From assembly GCF_000743945.1 (NCBI RefSeq), contig NZ_CP009238.1:1426001-1490000 (forward strand): a stretch of DNA of 64,000 bases, in the 5' to 3' direction. The notes under the pieces are model-generated. The model had not been told where the DNA came from. It ran no database searches and saw nothing but the letters and a program-made list of their open reading frames with translations. A program made the translations under genes and the position numbers. Of this stretch, positions 37,381 through 47,807 are shown one piece after another. The first letter of the stretch is position 1. Each line of letters starts with the position of its first letter. The stretch is from Basilea psittacipulmonis DSM 24701 (lineage in GTDB: Bacteria; Pseudomonadota; Gammaproteobacteria; Burkholderiales; Burkholderiaceae_B).

Positions 37381-40300
37381 TTACGCCTCATTTGCCAGTT
37401 GAATCGCCGCCTCAATATCCACCGCTACAATACGCGAAACACCTTGTTCTTGCATGGTGACCCCCACTAATTGTTTTGCCATTTGCATCGCAATTTTATT
37501 GTGTGAAATAAATAAAAACTGGGTGTGGTCACTCATACTGGATACCAAATTCGCATATCGTTCAGTATTCGCATCATCTAAAGGAGCATCCACTTCGTCA
37601 AGTAAACAGAATGGAGCTGGATTTAGCTTAAATAAAGAGAACACCAAGGCAATAGCTGTTAAAGCTTTCTCACCACCAGATAATAAGTAAATCGTACTGT
37701 TTCGTTTTCCAGGTGGTTGGGCCATGATCTGAACCCCTGAATTTAGAATCTCATCACCTGTCATGATTAATTTAGCTTGACCACCCCCAAATAATTTAGG
37801 GAACATCTCCGCTAAGTTACCATTTACCTCGTCAAAGGTTGATTGTAGTAACTGTCTTGTCTCACGATCGATTTCACGAATCGCATTTTCTAAGGTTTGA
37901 ATCGATTTTGTTAAATCGTCATTTTGGGCAGTTAAGTAATTTTGACGTTCTTGAGCCGCTTGCAATTCCTCTAAAGCCGCTAAATTCACGGCTCCCAACG
38001 CTTCAATTTGGCGTGAGATTTGTTGAACTTCTTGTTGTAACCAAGTGACTTTCTTCCAACTATCAGGCAATTCCGATAATTTTGCTCTGAGTGCAGCCCG
38101 ATCAATTTCTTTTGCATCGATTTGTTCTGCAAACTGTGCCACCGATAATTCCGCTGCTTGCACTTTTAATTGGATCTCTGTAATCGATTCTCTTAACGGC
38201 TCCAATTGTTGTTCCAAACGCATTCTTTGTTCTTCTTTTTCTTTTAATGCTTGCTCTTTTTCTTGTACGGATAATCGTAATGTTTCTAAAGCCTGCTCTC
38301 TAATCGCTCGTTCTTCCATGGCTTGTTGTAAACCAACTTCTGAGGCTTGTTCATCAAAAACAAACAAATCCCCCTCAATTCCTTCCATTTCATTTTGAGC
38401 TTTGCTGACTTCATATTCAGCCGTCTGTTTATTGCGTCCCAATTCTTGAATACGAGCATGAACGGCACGCAAATTAAATTCCATTTCACGCACTCGTTGT
38501 TCTTGAATATATTGGCGTTGACGATAATCATCTGCTTCTTTTTGAGCCTGTTCCAAAGCGATCAAGGCTTCTTCATGTTTTTCAGACTGTTCGGCAACCA
38601 TCAAATCAAGTTCTTCAAACCTTATTTCGGATGATTCAATTTGGGCTTTTAACTCCTGTTCTTGATGGTGATTATCTTCTAAATCCTGCTTCAATCGAGA
38701 AACTTGTTCATCTGCCTGTTCAATACGTTGTTTAAGAGTGGTTAATTCCAACTCCAATTTATGTTCATGTTGGTTAATATCCGCCAAACGATGGCGACTT
38801 GGCCCTAATGCCTGCACCACTGACTGATAAGATTGTTCCGCTTGAGCTTGTTTTGATAAGGCCGTATCAGCCAATAACTGCGTTGCCTTTACATCTCTTT
38901 GCAAGTTTTCAATCTCTAACTGTCTGGCCAACATGCCCGACTGTTCTGAATCAGGAGCATAAAAACTAATGTTATAGCGACTTAATAAATGTCCAGCAGG
39001 CAAGACCAGCAAGGCTTCATCTGGTAAAGACGCACGTAATGCCATCGCCTTTGACATATCTTCAACAACGTAAATGTTCGCGAGCCATTTTTTCAATAAA
39101 GACTGTAACGCCTGATCCTGCGTACTCACATACTTAATCAAAGGATCCAATGACAAGACACTTCCTGAAACCGTTGCATCAACGTTCATCTGGCTGGTTT
39201 CATAAAAACTTAATCGTGCTGGCGGTGCATCTTTTTCAAATGCTTTCGCCATATCAAGCTGTCTTAATTCCAACCCATTCATTCGTTCACGTAGCACCGA
39301 TTCTAAAGCCGTTGCCCAAGTGGACTGAACCTGCAGTTTTTGCCATAAGCGAGTAAAACCTGATAACTCATGTTTCTTTAACCACTGTTCTAACGCCCCT
39401 TGATTTTGTACATCTTCTTGTAATTTCATCAAAGCAGTCAAACGTGCTTCTCGTTTCGTGACTTGAGCTTGTTGTTGCTGGGCTTCTTGTTGAGCTTGTT
39501 GGCGTGCCGATTCAGCTTCTGGCAAAGCATATTCAAGTTCTTGAACTTTTGCTAAAGCTTCTTCTTTCTGTTGCCTTAACTGTGATAATGCTCCCTCTAG
39601 CCTTGCCAGTTCTGTTAAATCAGGAGCACCGATTTCTGCCAACTGTGCTTCAATCCGTTGATTTCTAACTTCCAGTGCTTGTAAATGTCGATTTAAATCA
39701 CTTTGTTTTTGTCCTAACAAAGCCAGTTCTTGTTCACTTTTTGCTAAGGACTCTCTTAAAGATTCTCTATTTTTCTCAAGTTCACGGCGTTTTGCATCAA
39801 AATCAGGCAACCCTGTTTTCATCTCTTCAAGATTCGCCTTTTCCGCCTCCAATTCTTCTTGAGTTTGAAGCACCTCTTCATCCAACTTAGCCGTTTGTTC
39901 AATCGCATAGTTTAGCTGTTCTTGCCAATCCTGCATTTGTTGTTGCAACTGTTGTTTTCTTTGTTGAAGTCGTTGTCTAGAATCCACCACATGTTTTATT
40001 TGGGCCTCAATCGTTGCCACTTCTGTATTCGCTTGGTATAAACGAGTCTGGGCCTCATGTAAACTTTCTCTCCAGCCATAAGAAGCTTGACGACTTTCTT
40101 CTAAAGTATGTTCAAACGCACGTAAATCGGCAATTGATTTTTCTAAATCATTACGACGTTCAGCCAGTTCAATACGACTTTTTTCTAAATCATGCTGAGC
40201 GTTTTCTTCTTTTAAAAACCAAAGGGCTTGTTGTTTTTCTTCTCCCTCGTTTTGTAATGAACGATATTTTTGGGCTACTGTAGCTTGTTTTTCTAACTTT

Positions 40301-40917
40301 TCAAGTTGCGTTTCCAACTCAGCCATAATATCGCCCACACGCAGTAGTTTGTCACGTGTGTCTGCCAAACGATTTTCCGTTTCGCGACGACGTTCCTTAT
40401 AACGAGAAACGCCTGCCGCTTCTTCAAGATAAATTCTTAACTCTTCAGGTTTTGCTTCGATCAAACGGTTAATCATGCCTTGCCCGATAATGGCATAACC
40501 TTTTGCTCCCAAGCCTGTTCCAAGAAAGATATCATTAATATCTCTACGTCTAACCTGCTGATTATTAATATAATAACTACTATTCCCTTCTTTTGTTAAG
40601 ACGCGACGAACCGCTATTTCGGCATAGGTACTCCACTGCCCAGCTGCTCGGCCCTCACTATTGTCAAATACTAGTTCAACGGAAGCACGTGCAGCAGGCT
40701 TTCGATTACCACTACCATTAAAAATCACATCTTGCATAGACTCGCCACGCAATTCAGATGCTTTTGTTTCGCCCAACACCCAACGTACGGCATCAATAAT
40801 ATTCGACTTACCACAGCCATTTGGGCCTACAACACCGACCAACTGACTCGGCACTGGAATCGTGGTAGGGTCAACAAAGGATTTAAAACCAGATAATTTT
40901 ATTTGTGTTAATCGCAC
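37381..40917 (-). CDS. smc: Chromosome segregation protein SMC
   Basis: An 1178-residue SMC ATPase that organises the chromosome with ScpAB. The N-terminal Walker A is GPNGCGKSN. Two long coiled coils (about 170-500 and 660-1000) flank a hinge. The C-terminal head has the ABC signature LLSGGEKALTAIAL and Walker B FCLLDEVDAPLDDAN. Length is normal. Several open frames on the other strand are antisense shadows of the coiled coil. It is the first gene of smc-zipA-ligA, divergent from lplT over 70 bp. Confidence 0.97.
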   Translation of the reverse strand: MRLTQIKLSGFKSFVDPTTIPVPSQLVGVVGPNGCGKSNIIDAVRWVLGETKASELRGESMQDVIFNGSGNRKPAARASVELVFDNSEGRAAGQWSTYAEIAVRRVLTKEGNSSYYINNQQVRRRDINDIFLGTGLGAKGYAIIGQGMINRLIEAKPEELRIYLEEAAGVSRYKERRRETENRLADTRDKLLRVGDIMAELETQLEKLEKQATVAQKYRSLQNEGEEKQQALWFLKEENAQHDLEKSRIELAERRNDLEKSIADLRAFEHTLEESRQASYGWRESLHEAQTRLYQANTEVATIEAQIKHVVDSRQRLQQRKQQLQQQMQDWQEQLNYAIEQTAKLDEEVLQTQEELEAEKANLEEMKTGLPDFDAKRRELEKNRESLRESLAKSEQELALLGQKQSDLNRHLQALEVRNQRIEAQLAEIGAPDLTELARLEGALSQLRQQKEEALAKVQELEYALPEAESARQQAQQEAQQQQAQVTKREARLTALMKLQEDVQNQGALEQWLKKHELSGFTRLWQKLQVQSTWATALESVLRERMNGLELRQLDMAKAFEKDAPPARLSFYETSQMNVDATVSGSVLSLDPLIKYVSTQDQALQSLLKKWLANIYVVEDMSKAMALRASLPDEALLVLPAGHLLSRYNISFYAPDSEQSGMLARQLEIENLQRDVKATQLLADTALSKQAQAEQSYQSVVQALGPSRHRLADINQHEHKLELELTTLKQRIEQADEQVSRLKQDLEDNHHQEQELKAQIESSEIRFEELDLMVAEQSEKHEEALIALEQAQKEADDYRQRQYIQEQRVREMEFNLRAVHARIQELGRNKQTAEYEVSKAQNEMEGIEGDLFVFDEQASEVGLQQAMEERAIREQALETLRLSVQEKEQALKEKEEQRMRLEQQLEPLRESITEIQLKVQAAELSVAQFAEQIDAKEIDRAALRAKLSELPDSWKKVTWLQQEVQQISRQIEALGAVNLAALEELQAAQERQNYLTAQNDDLTKSIQTLENAIREIDRETRQLLQSTFDEVNGNLAEMFPKLFGGGQAKLIMTGDEILNSGVQIMAQPPGKRNSTIYLLSGGEKALTAIALVFSLFKLNPAPFCLLDEVDAPLDDANTERYANLVSSMSDHTQFLFISHNKIAMQMAKQLVGVTMQEQGVSRIVAVDIEAAIQLANEA

Positions 40918-40987
40918 TGTCTTATATCTAAAAAAAATGTAAAATAAAAAGATTGTCCTTATTATAAAACTTAGTGAGTGTTTTGTT

Positions 40988-42304
40988 TTGAAAAAAGGTT
41001 TCTACGCTGTCATGTTGGCACAAGCATTATCGTCGTTAGCTGATAATGCTTTATTTATTGCCGCTATCTCTTTAATCAACAATGATTTACACGGTCCAGA
41101 GTGGATGCAAGGTGCCATGAAATGGTTCTTTGCCTTTGCATATGTTATTCTTGCGGCTTTTGTGGGGGCCATTGCCGACTCATTCCCTAAAGGCAAGGTA
41201 ATGTTTGCCACCAATACACTAAAATTTTTCGGCTGCATCATGATGTTTGCTTATTTACTCATTCCTAGCGAGAGTAATACCTTACAAGCCTATCTGGTAT
41301 GTTTGTGTTATGGTATCGTCGGCATTGGGGCGGCAGCCTATTCACCTGCCAAATATGGCATTGTCACTGAGATGTTACCACCTGAAGATTTGGTAAAGGG
41401 TAATAGTTGGATTGAAGGGCTAACCGTATTATCGATTATCTTAGGTTTTGTAACAGGTGGCGTACTCATTGAACCCAAAACAGCAGAAATCATTCGTTCC
41501 ATTCCTTTTGTTTCACATTTAGTCACCACACCAGGCGAGTGTGCGGTTTTTGTGATTGCATTCATTTATGTAGCAGCGGCGTTGTGTAACCTCATGATTC
41601 CCAATACTCACTATGTATATCCTAAACAATCACGCAACCCGATTACACTTACTAAGAAGTTCTCAAAATTCGTGGTAGCACTATGGAAAGATCCAGTCGG
41701 TCAGCTAAGTTTGGCCGTTACCACCCTATTCTGGGGGGCGGGTGCTTGCTTACAACTTATTGTGATCAAATGGGGAAGTGATTACCTAAACTACAGCACA
41801 TCTGACTCTTCTTATCTCATGGGTATCTCGGCCATTGGTATTGCGATAGGTGCGGTGTTAGCCAGTCTAGTTCCTCTTAAAAAAGGCTTTATGGTGATGC
41901 CATGCGGTGTTTTAATGGGATTAATTACCCCGCTTATGATTCATATCACCCCTGACCACGCTTGGGAAGTCTATGCCCTTTTATTAAGTGTGGGGATTTT
42001 ATCAGGATTCTTTGTGGTACCCATGAACGCATTACTTCAGCATCGTGGCCATGTCTTATTATCTGCGGGTCATTCTATCGCTGTCCAAAACTTTAATGAA
42101 CAGCTTAATATTCTTCTGATGGTAGGTATCTACACATGGATGTTGCATGCCGAACTATCGATCTCGACCATTATTTACGCGTTTTCAAGTTGTGTCGCTT
42201 TGATTATGTTGCTATGTATGATTTGGTATTGGCACAATAAACGCAAATATCCTGTTGCATTTAATGAGATTGGCGATACGGCCCATGGGAAAGCCCAAAT
42301 CTGA
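40988..42304 (+). CDS. lplT: Lysophospholipid transporter LplT
   Basis: A 438-residue, 12-segment MFS-type flippase that moves lysophospholipids inward across the inner membrane. The TTG at 40988 is taken as start because KGFYAVMLAQALSSLADNALF aligns by eye with the E. coli LplT N-terminus (KAVIVAQFLSAFGDNAL). VGIGAAAYSPAKYGIV is the family signature. No acyltransferase domain is fused. The stop overlaps the xerD start (ATGA type), making it the first gene of a six-gene operon to miaA. Confidence 0.9.
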   Translation: MKKGFYAVMLAQALSSLADNALFIAAISLINNDLHGPEWMQGAMKWFFAFAYVILAAFVGAIADSFPKGKVMFATNTLKFFGCIMMFAYLLIPSESNTLQAYLVCLCYGIVGIGAAAYSPAKYGIVTEMLPPEDLVKGNSWIEGLTVLSIILGFVTGGVLIEPKTAEIIRSIPFVSHLVTTPGECAVFVIAFIYVAAALCNLMIPNTHYVYPKQSRNPITLTKKFSKFVVALWKDPVGQLSLAVTTLFWGAGACLQLIVIKWGSDYLNYSTSDSSYLMGISAIGIAIGAVLASLVPLKKGFMVMPCGVLMGLITPLMIHITPDHAWEVYALLLSVGILSGFFVVPMNALLQHRGHVLLSAGHSIAVQNFNEQLNILLMVGIYTWMLHAELSISTIIYAFSSCVALIMLLCMIWYWHNKRKYPVAFNEIGDTAHGKAQI

Positions 42305-43194
42305 TGAAAAATACATTTGAGTTATTTATCGATCATCTATGGTTGGAGGAAGGTTTATCCGATAACACCCTCCAATCCTATCGACGCGACCTCAAAATGT
42401 ATGCCCAATGGTTAAACAATCAGAAACCACCTTTGGACCCCAATCACGTAAATAAAGCACATTTACACGCTTACGTACAAAGTTGCTTTGAACAGTGTAA
42501 AACCAGCACTTTAAATCGCCGTATCTCGACCCTTAAACGTTATTACACTTGGGCATTACGCGAGAAGCTCATATCCAACGATCCCTGCATCGACTTATCT
42601 TCTGCGAAACCCGCTGCTCGTTTTCCGAAAACCTTATCAGAACAACAGGTAGAATCTTTAATACAAGCACCTGATACAGCAACCAGCTTTGGATTAAGAG
42701 ATAGAGCGATGCTGGAAGTATTGTATGCAACGGGATTGCGGGTATCGGAACTGGTATCTTTAAAATTATTCCAGCTTAATTTACATGATGGCGTGATTCG
42801 TGTCATCATGGGCAAAGGTGGCAAAGATCGTCTAGTACCATTAGGTCAAGAAGCCATCTACTGGTTAACACAGTATTTACAAGACAGTCGGCCTGTTTTA
42901 TTGAATCAACAAGTTAATGATGATTTATTTATTGGTTCTCGAAATCATGCGATGACGCGACAGGGGTTTTGGCATATCATCAAAAAATACGCTGTCATGG
43001 CGGGGATTCACGCCCCTATCTCACCTCATGTATTAAGACATGCTTTTGCCACACATTTACTGAATCACGGTGCCGATTTAAGAGTGGTTCAAATGTTATT
43101 AGGTCATTCGAGTATTTCAACGACTCAGATCTATACCCATATTGCTCGTGAACGACTAAAAAGCTTACATCAACAACATCATCCACGAGCATAA
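42304..43194 (+). CDS. xerD: Site-specific tyrosine recombinase XerD
   Basis: A 296-residue recombinase that, with XerC, resolves chromosome dimers at dif. The N-terminal SAM-like domain is present (FIDHLWLEEGLSDNTLQSYRRDL). Catalytic residues are in ATGLRVSELV (Arg), GKGGKDR (Lys), HVLRHAFATHLL (His, Arg), LLGHSSISTTQIYTH (His, Tyr). Sequence is closer to XerD than XerC, and single-copy context with no integron or phage genes supports the housekeeping role. Confidence 0.93.
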   Translation: MKNTFELFIDHLWLEEGLSDNTLQSYRRDLKMYAQWLNNQKPPLDPNHVNKAHLHAYVQSCFEQCKTSTLNRRISTLKRYYTWALREKLISNDPCIDLSSAKPAARFPKTLSEQQVESLIQAPDTATSFGLRDRAMLEVLYATGLRVSELVSLKLFQLNLHDGVIRVIMGKGGKDRLVPLGQEAIYWLTQYLQDSRPVLLNQQVNDDLFIGSRNHAMTRQGFWHIIKKYAVMAGIHAPISPHVLRHAFATHLLNHGADLRVVQMLLGHSSISTTQIYTHIARERLKSLHQQHHPRA

Positions 43195-43222
43195 CATTCA
43201 TCTTAGACAGTGAGCATACCGC

Positions 43223-43687
43223 ATGAAAGTGATATTAGAAAATGAATTAGCCAGCCAACAGTTTGCGACAAAACTCGCTCGTGTTCTCTTACCTGACTTA
43301 CCTAATACGCATGCCGTCATTTTTTTAAAAGGTGATTTAGGTGCGGGAAAAACTTTTTTTACACGTGCTTTTTTACAGGCTTGTGGTATAAAAGGTCGGA
43401 TCAAAAGTCCAACATATGCTTTATCTGAGCCTTATTACATCGATGATCTAACCTTATCTCACTTTGACTTTTATCGTTTCGATTCAGAAGATGAGTGGTT
43501 AGAAGCAGGTTTTCAAGACGATATCGCTGCCTCTAATCTATCATTAATCGAATGGCCAGAAAAAGCAGGTCATCGCTTACCCAAACCTGATTTAGAAATA
43601 CACTTTGAATATTTAAACCAAGGGCGTTTGCTCACTTTATCCACCCAAACTCAACAAGGAGCAACATGGCTCAAAGCGATGATTTAG
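43223..43687 (+). CDS. tsaE: tRNA threonylcarbamoyladenosine biosynthesis ATPase TsaE
   Basis: A 154-residue P-loop ATPase needed with TsaB, TsaC and TsaD for t6A37 tRNA modification. Walker A is GDLGAGKTFFTR; KSPTYALSEPYY and HFDFYRFDSEDEW are family motifs. It overlaps the amidase gene by 22 bp, a gene pair conserved in many proteobacteria. Confidence 0.95.
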   Translation: MKVILENELASQQFATKLARVLLPDLPNTHAVIFLKGDLGAGKTFFTRAFLQACGIKGRIKSPTYALSEPYYIDDLTLSHFDFYRFDSEDEWLEAGFQDDIAASNLSLIEWPEKAGHRLPKPDLEIHFEYLNQGRLLTLSTQTQQGATWLKAMI

Positions 43688-45048
43688 GTTTTTCAGAACC
43701 CAACAAAACAAGACGATTATTTTGTCAACAAATCTTTTTTGGTGCATTAAGCCTCACCGCACAGACAGGTTTTGCCAAAACACAGAAAAAAACCTTTATT
43801 GATGTGCGTATTTGGCCCGCTTCTGAATACACTCGATTAACGCTAGAATTAAATGAAAAACTGAATGCAAAAGTTTTACTCCTGAGTCACCCCAATCGTT
43901 TAGTTATCGATTTACCTAACACTAAAATTGATGCAACGTTAAACTCAATCGTCTCTAAACTCAAACCCAACGACCCTTATATCAAAGGGGTAAGAGTCGG
44001 ACAATACAATCCCACCACAGTCAGATTGGTACTCGATCTAAAACAAGAAATCGTATTACCACAAGTCATTTATACAGAACCGAATGCAAAATATAAATAC
44101 CGTACGATTATCGATCTGTATCCAATCAATGCCGTTGACCCGATTGCTGATTTTGCCGAACAATTAGCTGCTTTTGATAGTCCAAATACGATCGAAGATC
44201 ATGATTACATCGCCGATCTTATCGCAGAAAGTGCTAAAGATATAAAGCCCGATTCCAATGTTCCTATGGTAAAAGGACAGTACGCACCTAAACCAATCGT
44301 CCAATCTAAAACGGCTACGTCTGCTTCCAAAAGCACCTCTAAAACCTCGACATTGACGATTGCTATCGATCCAGGACATGGTGGCGAAGACCCAGGTGCG
44401 ATTGGAAAACGTGGTACAAAAGAAAAAGACATCGTGCTGAATATCGCACAATACCTGCGTCAGCTCATGAATAAAGAAAAAAATTTACGTCCCTATTTAA
44501 CACGAGAAAAAGACTATTTTGTACCCTTACATATTCGTGTCCAAAAAGCTCAACGCGTGAAAGCAGACTTATTTATTTCCATTCATGCGGATGCCTTTAT
44601 CAACCGAACCGCTAGAGGAACTTCTGTATTCACCCTATCGACTAAAGGAGCGTCTAGCACATCAGCAAGATGGTTAGCAAAAAAAGAAAATGGTGCTGAT
44701 GTTATTGGGGGAATTAGTGTGGGTAATGTGGATAAAAGCACCAAAGCGAACTTATTAGATCTGGCTACCTCTTTGCAAGTAGCCGATTCAAAAGTACTTG
44801 GAAAAAAAGTATTGTCTTCATTAGGTAAATTAAATGGTATTCAAAGTCGCCGTGTAGAACAAGCTAATTTCGCGGTTCTTAAATCCCCCCAAACGCCATC
44901 AATACTCGTTGAAACAGCTTTCTTATCCAATCCAAAAGAAGAGTTATTTTTAAGAAATACCAAAAATCAAAAACTCATTGCATCGGCGATATTAAAAGGT
45001 ATTAAAGATTATCTAGCGACCAATCCTGCTATTATGAAAAGAGGTTAA
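43666..45048 (+). CDS. amiC: N-acetylmuramoyl-L-alanine amidase, AmiC type
   Basis: A 460-residue periplasmic zinc amidase for daughter-cell separation. The N-terminus KTRRLFCQQIFFGALSLTAQTGFA carries a twin Arg and hydrophobic stretch, consistent with Tat export. An AMIN domain (about residues 45-150) directs septal localisation. The amidase_3 domain has its metal ligands in DPGHGGEDPGAIG, TKEKDIVLNIA and SIHADAF, and the catalytic Glu in VETAFLSN. It overlaps tsaE and is 2 bp before mutL. Confidence 0.93.
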   Translation: MAQSDDLGFSEPNKTRRLFCQQIFFGALSLTAQTGFAKTQKKTFIDVRIWPASEYTRLTLELNEKLNAKVLLLSHPNRLVIDLPNTKIDATLNSIVSKLKPNDPYIKGVRVGQYNPTTVRLVLDLKQEIVLPQVIYTEPNAKYKYRTIIDLYPINAVDPIADFAEQLAAFDSPNTIEDHDYIADLIAESAKDIKPDSNVPMVKGQYAPKPIVQSKTATSASKSTSKTSTLTIAIDPGHGGEDPGAIGKRGTKEKDIVLNIAQYLRQLMNKEKNLRPYLTREKDYFVPLHIRVQKAQRVKADLFISIHADAFINRTARGTSVFTLSTKGASSTSARWLAKKENGADVIGGISVGNVDKSTKANLLDLATSLQVADSKVLGKKVLSSLGKLNGIQSRRVEQANFAVLKSPQTPSILVETAFLSNPKEELFLRNTKNQKLIASAILKGIKDYLATNPAIMKRG

Positions 45049-45050
45049 TC

Positions 45051-46862
45051 ATGACAGCCATCAAAGCATTACCCGATAAACTTATTAGTCAAATCGCCGC
45101 AGGAGAAGTGATTGAACGTCCCGCCTCCATTCTAAAAGAATTATTAGAAAATTCGATTGATGCAGGGGCAACACATATTGAAATACGTCTTGATGGAGGC
45201 GGTATTCGTCGCATACTCGTTAAGGATAATGGTTCAGGCATTCCCAAGAACGAGCTTCATCTTGCCCTTCAACGGCATGCGACCAGTAAAATTAGCAGTC
45301 TCGAAGAACTGGAAAAAGTAAGTTCAATGGGATTTCGAGGTGAAGCACTTGCTTCTATTCATGCAGTTGCTAACATGACCTTAATATCCAAAACAGCCAC
45401 TGATGAACACGGTTGGCAAATACACGATGCACAGATCTTGCCCGCTGCTCACCAAACAGGCACCTCCATTGATGTCAAACAATTATTTGATTGCATTCCA
45501 GCCAGAAGAAAGTTTTTAAAATCGGAACAAACTGAATTTGGACATTGTGTAGCGACCCTCGAACGCATTGCTTTGGCCTACCCTCACATTAGCTTTTCTT
45601 TGTTTCATAACGATAAAATTTATCGTCAATGGATGGCCGCTGATATCACCAAACGAATTGAGGATGTACTCGGCAAAGCCTTTATCGATGCGTGCGTATC
45701 GTTTTCACAAACACACCCTAAAATTTCTTTAGAGGGAATGATTACGTTACCTGCCGCCGCTAAAAGTCGAAGTGACAAACAGTTTCTTTACATTAATGGT
45801 CGATATGTTAAAGATAGAACCATCAGCCATGCCATTAAAACAGCGTATGCAGATGTATTACATGGCGATAGACAACCTTCTTATGTGTTGTATCTAACTA
45901 TTGACCCCACTCAGGTAGATGTGAATGTTCATCCTGCTAAGCATGAAGTCAGATTCAGAGATACGGGTATTGTTCATCAATTCGTGGCAAAAGCTTTAAC
46001 GCAGGTTTTAGCACAGAAAAAAGAAAGTATTCATGCTCCTCATATCGCAACAGTGGCACAGGATACAGCTTCTCACCGCGAACACAGCACCATGCGTCTG
46101 CAATCATCTGTCGCTCAAACCAACTATCCATCTACTACCCAGACAGAATATAAGCCAATGTCTTCAAACAACTTAGATTTCAAAGAACTTTGGCAAAAGG
46201 CTTATGCACCGATAACACCGTCCTCGCCTCCTCCCTCTCACCCTGCCAATCATGAACAGCAGACTTTTCAAGAGGATGGATTTTCATTGGGAATGGCCAT
46301 TGGACAGTTACATGGCATTTATATTCTTGCCCAAAATAAAGAGGGTTTAATTGTGGTGGATATGCACGCAGCCCACGAAAGAATCAATTATGAACGTCTG
46401 AAAAAACAAAGTGAACAACAAGCGTTTGCTGTACAACATTTATTAGTTCCTATCGCGATTGATTGTAGTGAGAAAGACGTTGCCTTAATTGATAGTTATC
46501 AAGAAACCTTGAATAAGCTGGGACTTGATTTAAGTGTGACAGGACCTAAATCAATTGCCGTTCGTGCTGTACCAAGCGTGTTAGCTGATGGCGACATCGT
46601 TTCCATGGTCAAAGATGTTTTACAAGATCTGGAACACTATGAACACAGTTCTTTGATCACCGAAAAAAGAAATGAACTACTTGCTACGATGGCTTGCCAC
46701 GGTTCTTTCCGAGCTAACCATCATATTTCTTTAAATGAAATGAATGCCATACTTCGTCAGATGGAAGAAACAGAACGTGCTGATCAATGTAATCACGGCC
46801 GTCCTACTTGGTTCTCATTAAGCATGAAAGAACTGGACAAATTATTTATGCGAGGACAATAA
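45051..46862 (+). CDS. mutL: DNA mismatch repair protein MutL
   Basis: A 603-residue MutL. The N-terminal GHKL ATPase has ELLENSIDAGATHIEI, DNGSGI and GFRGEALASI. The linker is Ser/Pro-rich (about 340-405). The C-terminal dimerisation domain carries DMHAAHERINYE, which fits the MutL endonuclease motif DQHA-X2-E-X4-E except for Met in place of Gln. This suggests an endonuclease-type MutL, usual in bacteria that lack MutH. It is 2 bp from both neighbours in the operon. Confidence 0.95.
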   Translation: MTAIKALPDKLISQIAAGEVIERPASILKELLENSIDAGATHIEIRLDGGGIRRILVKDNGSGIPKNELHLALQRHATSKISSLEELEKVSSMGFRGEALASIHAVANMTLISKTATDEHGWQIHDAQILPAAHQTGTSIDVKQLFDCIPARRKFLKSEQTEFGHCVATLERIALAYPHISFSLFHNDKIYRQWMAADITKRIEDVLGKAFIDACVSFSQTHPKISLEGMITLPAAAKSRSDKQFLYINGRYVKDRTISHAIKTAYADVLHGDRQPSYVLYLTIDPTQVDVNVHPAKHEVRFRDTGIVHQFVAKALTQVLAQKKESIHAPHIATVAQDTASHREHSTMRLQSSVAQTNYPSTTQTEYKPMSSNNLDFKELWQKAYAPITPSSPPPSHPANHEQQTFQEDGFSLGMAIGQLHGIYILAQNKEGLIVVDMHAAHERINYERLKKQSEQQAFAVQHLLVPIAIDCSEKDVALIDSYQETLNKLGLDLSVTGPKSIAVRAVPSVLADGDIVSMVKDVLQDLEHYEHSSLITEKRNELLATMACHGSFRANHHISLNEMNAILRQMEETERADQCNHGRPTWFSLSMKELDKLFMRGQ

Positions 46863-46864
46863 TT

Positions 46865-47803
46865 ATGTCTTCGATTATTTGCATTACTGGGCCCACGGCT
46901 GCTGGCAAAAGTGCCAGTGTTTTAGCACTCAAAGACTATTATCCCATTGAGATTATCAATGTAGATTCTGCAACCATTTATCGTCAAATGGATATTGGGA
47001 CGGCCAAACCCAGTCAAGATGAGCAAAGACAATGTCCCCAACATTTGCTGGATATTAAAGATCCAAGTGAAAGTTATAGTGTCGCAGCATTCGTACAAGA
47101 CTGTGAGACATTAATCACTGAAATCCAGAACCGTGGCCATATTCCCATCTTAGTGGGTGGGACAATGATGTATTACAAAGCACTCAAAGATGGTATTGAT
47201 GATTTACCTGAAGCCAATCAAGCGATCAGAAAAACCATTACCGATACAGCCTTAGAGCAAGGATGGGCCTATGTTCATAAACAGCTTGAATCCTTGGATC
47301 CGATTACTGCTGCACGTTTATCTCCTAATGATAGCCAAAGAATCCAACGAGCAATAGAAGTCTGTCTGTTGACGGGTAAACCCATGTCTTCTTTATTAGG
47401 AAAAGAAAAAAAATCAACGCATCAATATCAACTTATCAGTCTAGAACCTAGTGATAGAGGCCTTCTTCATCAACGCATTGAAAAACGATTTGATCAAATG
47501 CTTGAAATGGGCTTTTTAGATGAAGTACAAGCATTATGGCAAAGAGGAGATTTAAATGCCGATCTCCCCTCGATCCGTTGCGTGGGTTATCGACAAATAT
47601 GGGGTTATCTCAATCAAGAGTATTCACTTGAATATGCTCGAGAATTAGGAATTATCGCCACTCGACATTTAGCAAAAAGACAAATGACTTGGTTACGTTC
47701 TTATAAAGATCGACATATTATCGATTGTTTATCGCCAGATGTGGTGTCATCCGTTGTTCAGCAAGTTCATCACCTTTTAAATTCGGATAACAAAGAATTT
47801 TAG
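46865..47803 (+). CDS. miaA: tRNA dimethylallyltransferase MiaA
   Basis: A 312-residue enzyme that adds the isopentenyl group to A37 of tRNAs reading UNN codons. The ATG at 46865 gives the expected start SSIICITGPTAAGKSASVL with the P-loop; an upstream in-frame ATG at 46808 lies inside mutL and adds no family sequence. NVDSATIYRQMDIGTAKPS and VGGTMMYYKAL are family motifs. It is the last gene of the lplT-miaA operon. hfq, which often follows miaA, is absent here. Confidence 0.95.
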   Translation: MSSIICITGPTAAGKSASVLALKDYYPIEIINVDSATIYRQMDIGTAKPSQDEQRQCPQHLLDIKDPSESYSVAAFVQDCETLITEIQNRGHIPILVGGTMMYYKALKDGIDDLPEANQAIRKTITDTALEQGWAYVHKQLESLDPITAARLSPNDSQRIQRAIEVCLLTGKPMSSLLGKEKKSTHQYQLISLEPSDRGLLHQRIEKRFDQMLEMGFLDEVQALWQRGDLNADLPSIRCVGYRQIWGYLNQEYSLEYARELGIIATRHLAKRQMTWLRSYKDRHIIDCLSPDVVSSVVQQVHHLLNSDNKEF

Positions 47804-47807
47804 ACAC

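Noticed and set aside
38045..38634. Several open frames on the plus strand inside smc
   Set aside because: Antisense shadows of coiled-coil coding sequence; no start signals or known domains.
46808..46864. Upstream in-frame ATG for miaA
   Set aside because: Lies within mutL and adds 19 residues without family likeness; the ATG at 46865 gives the normal MiaA N-terminus.
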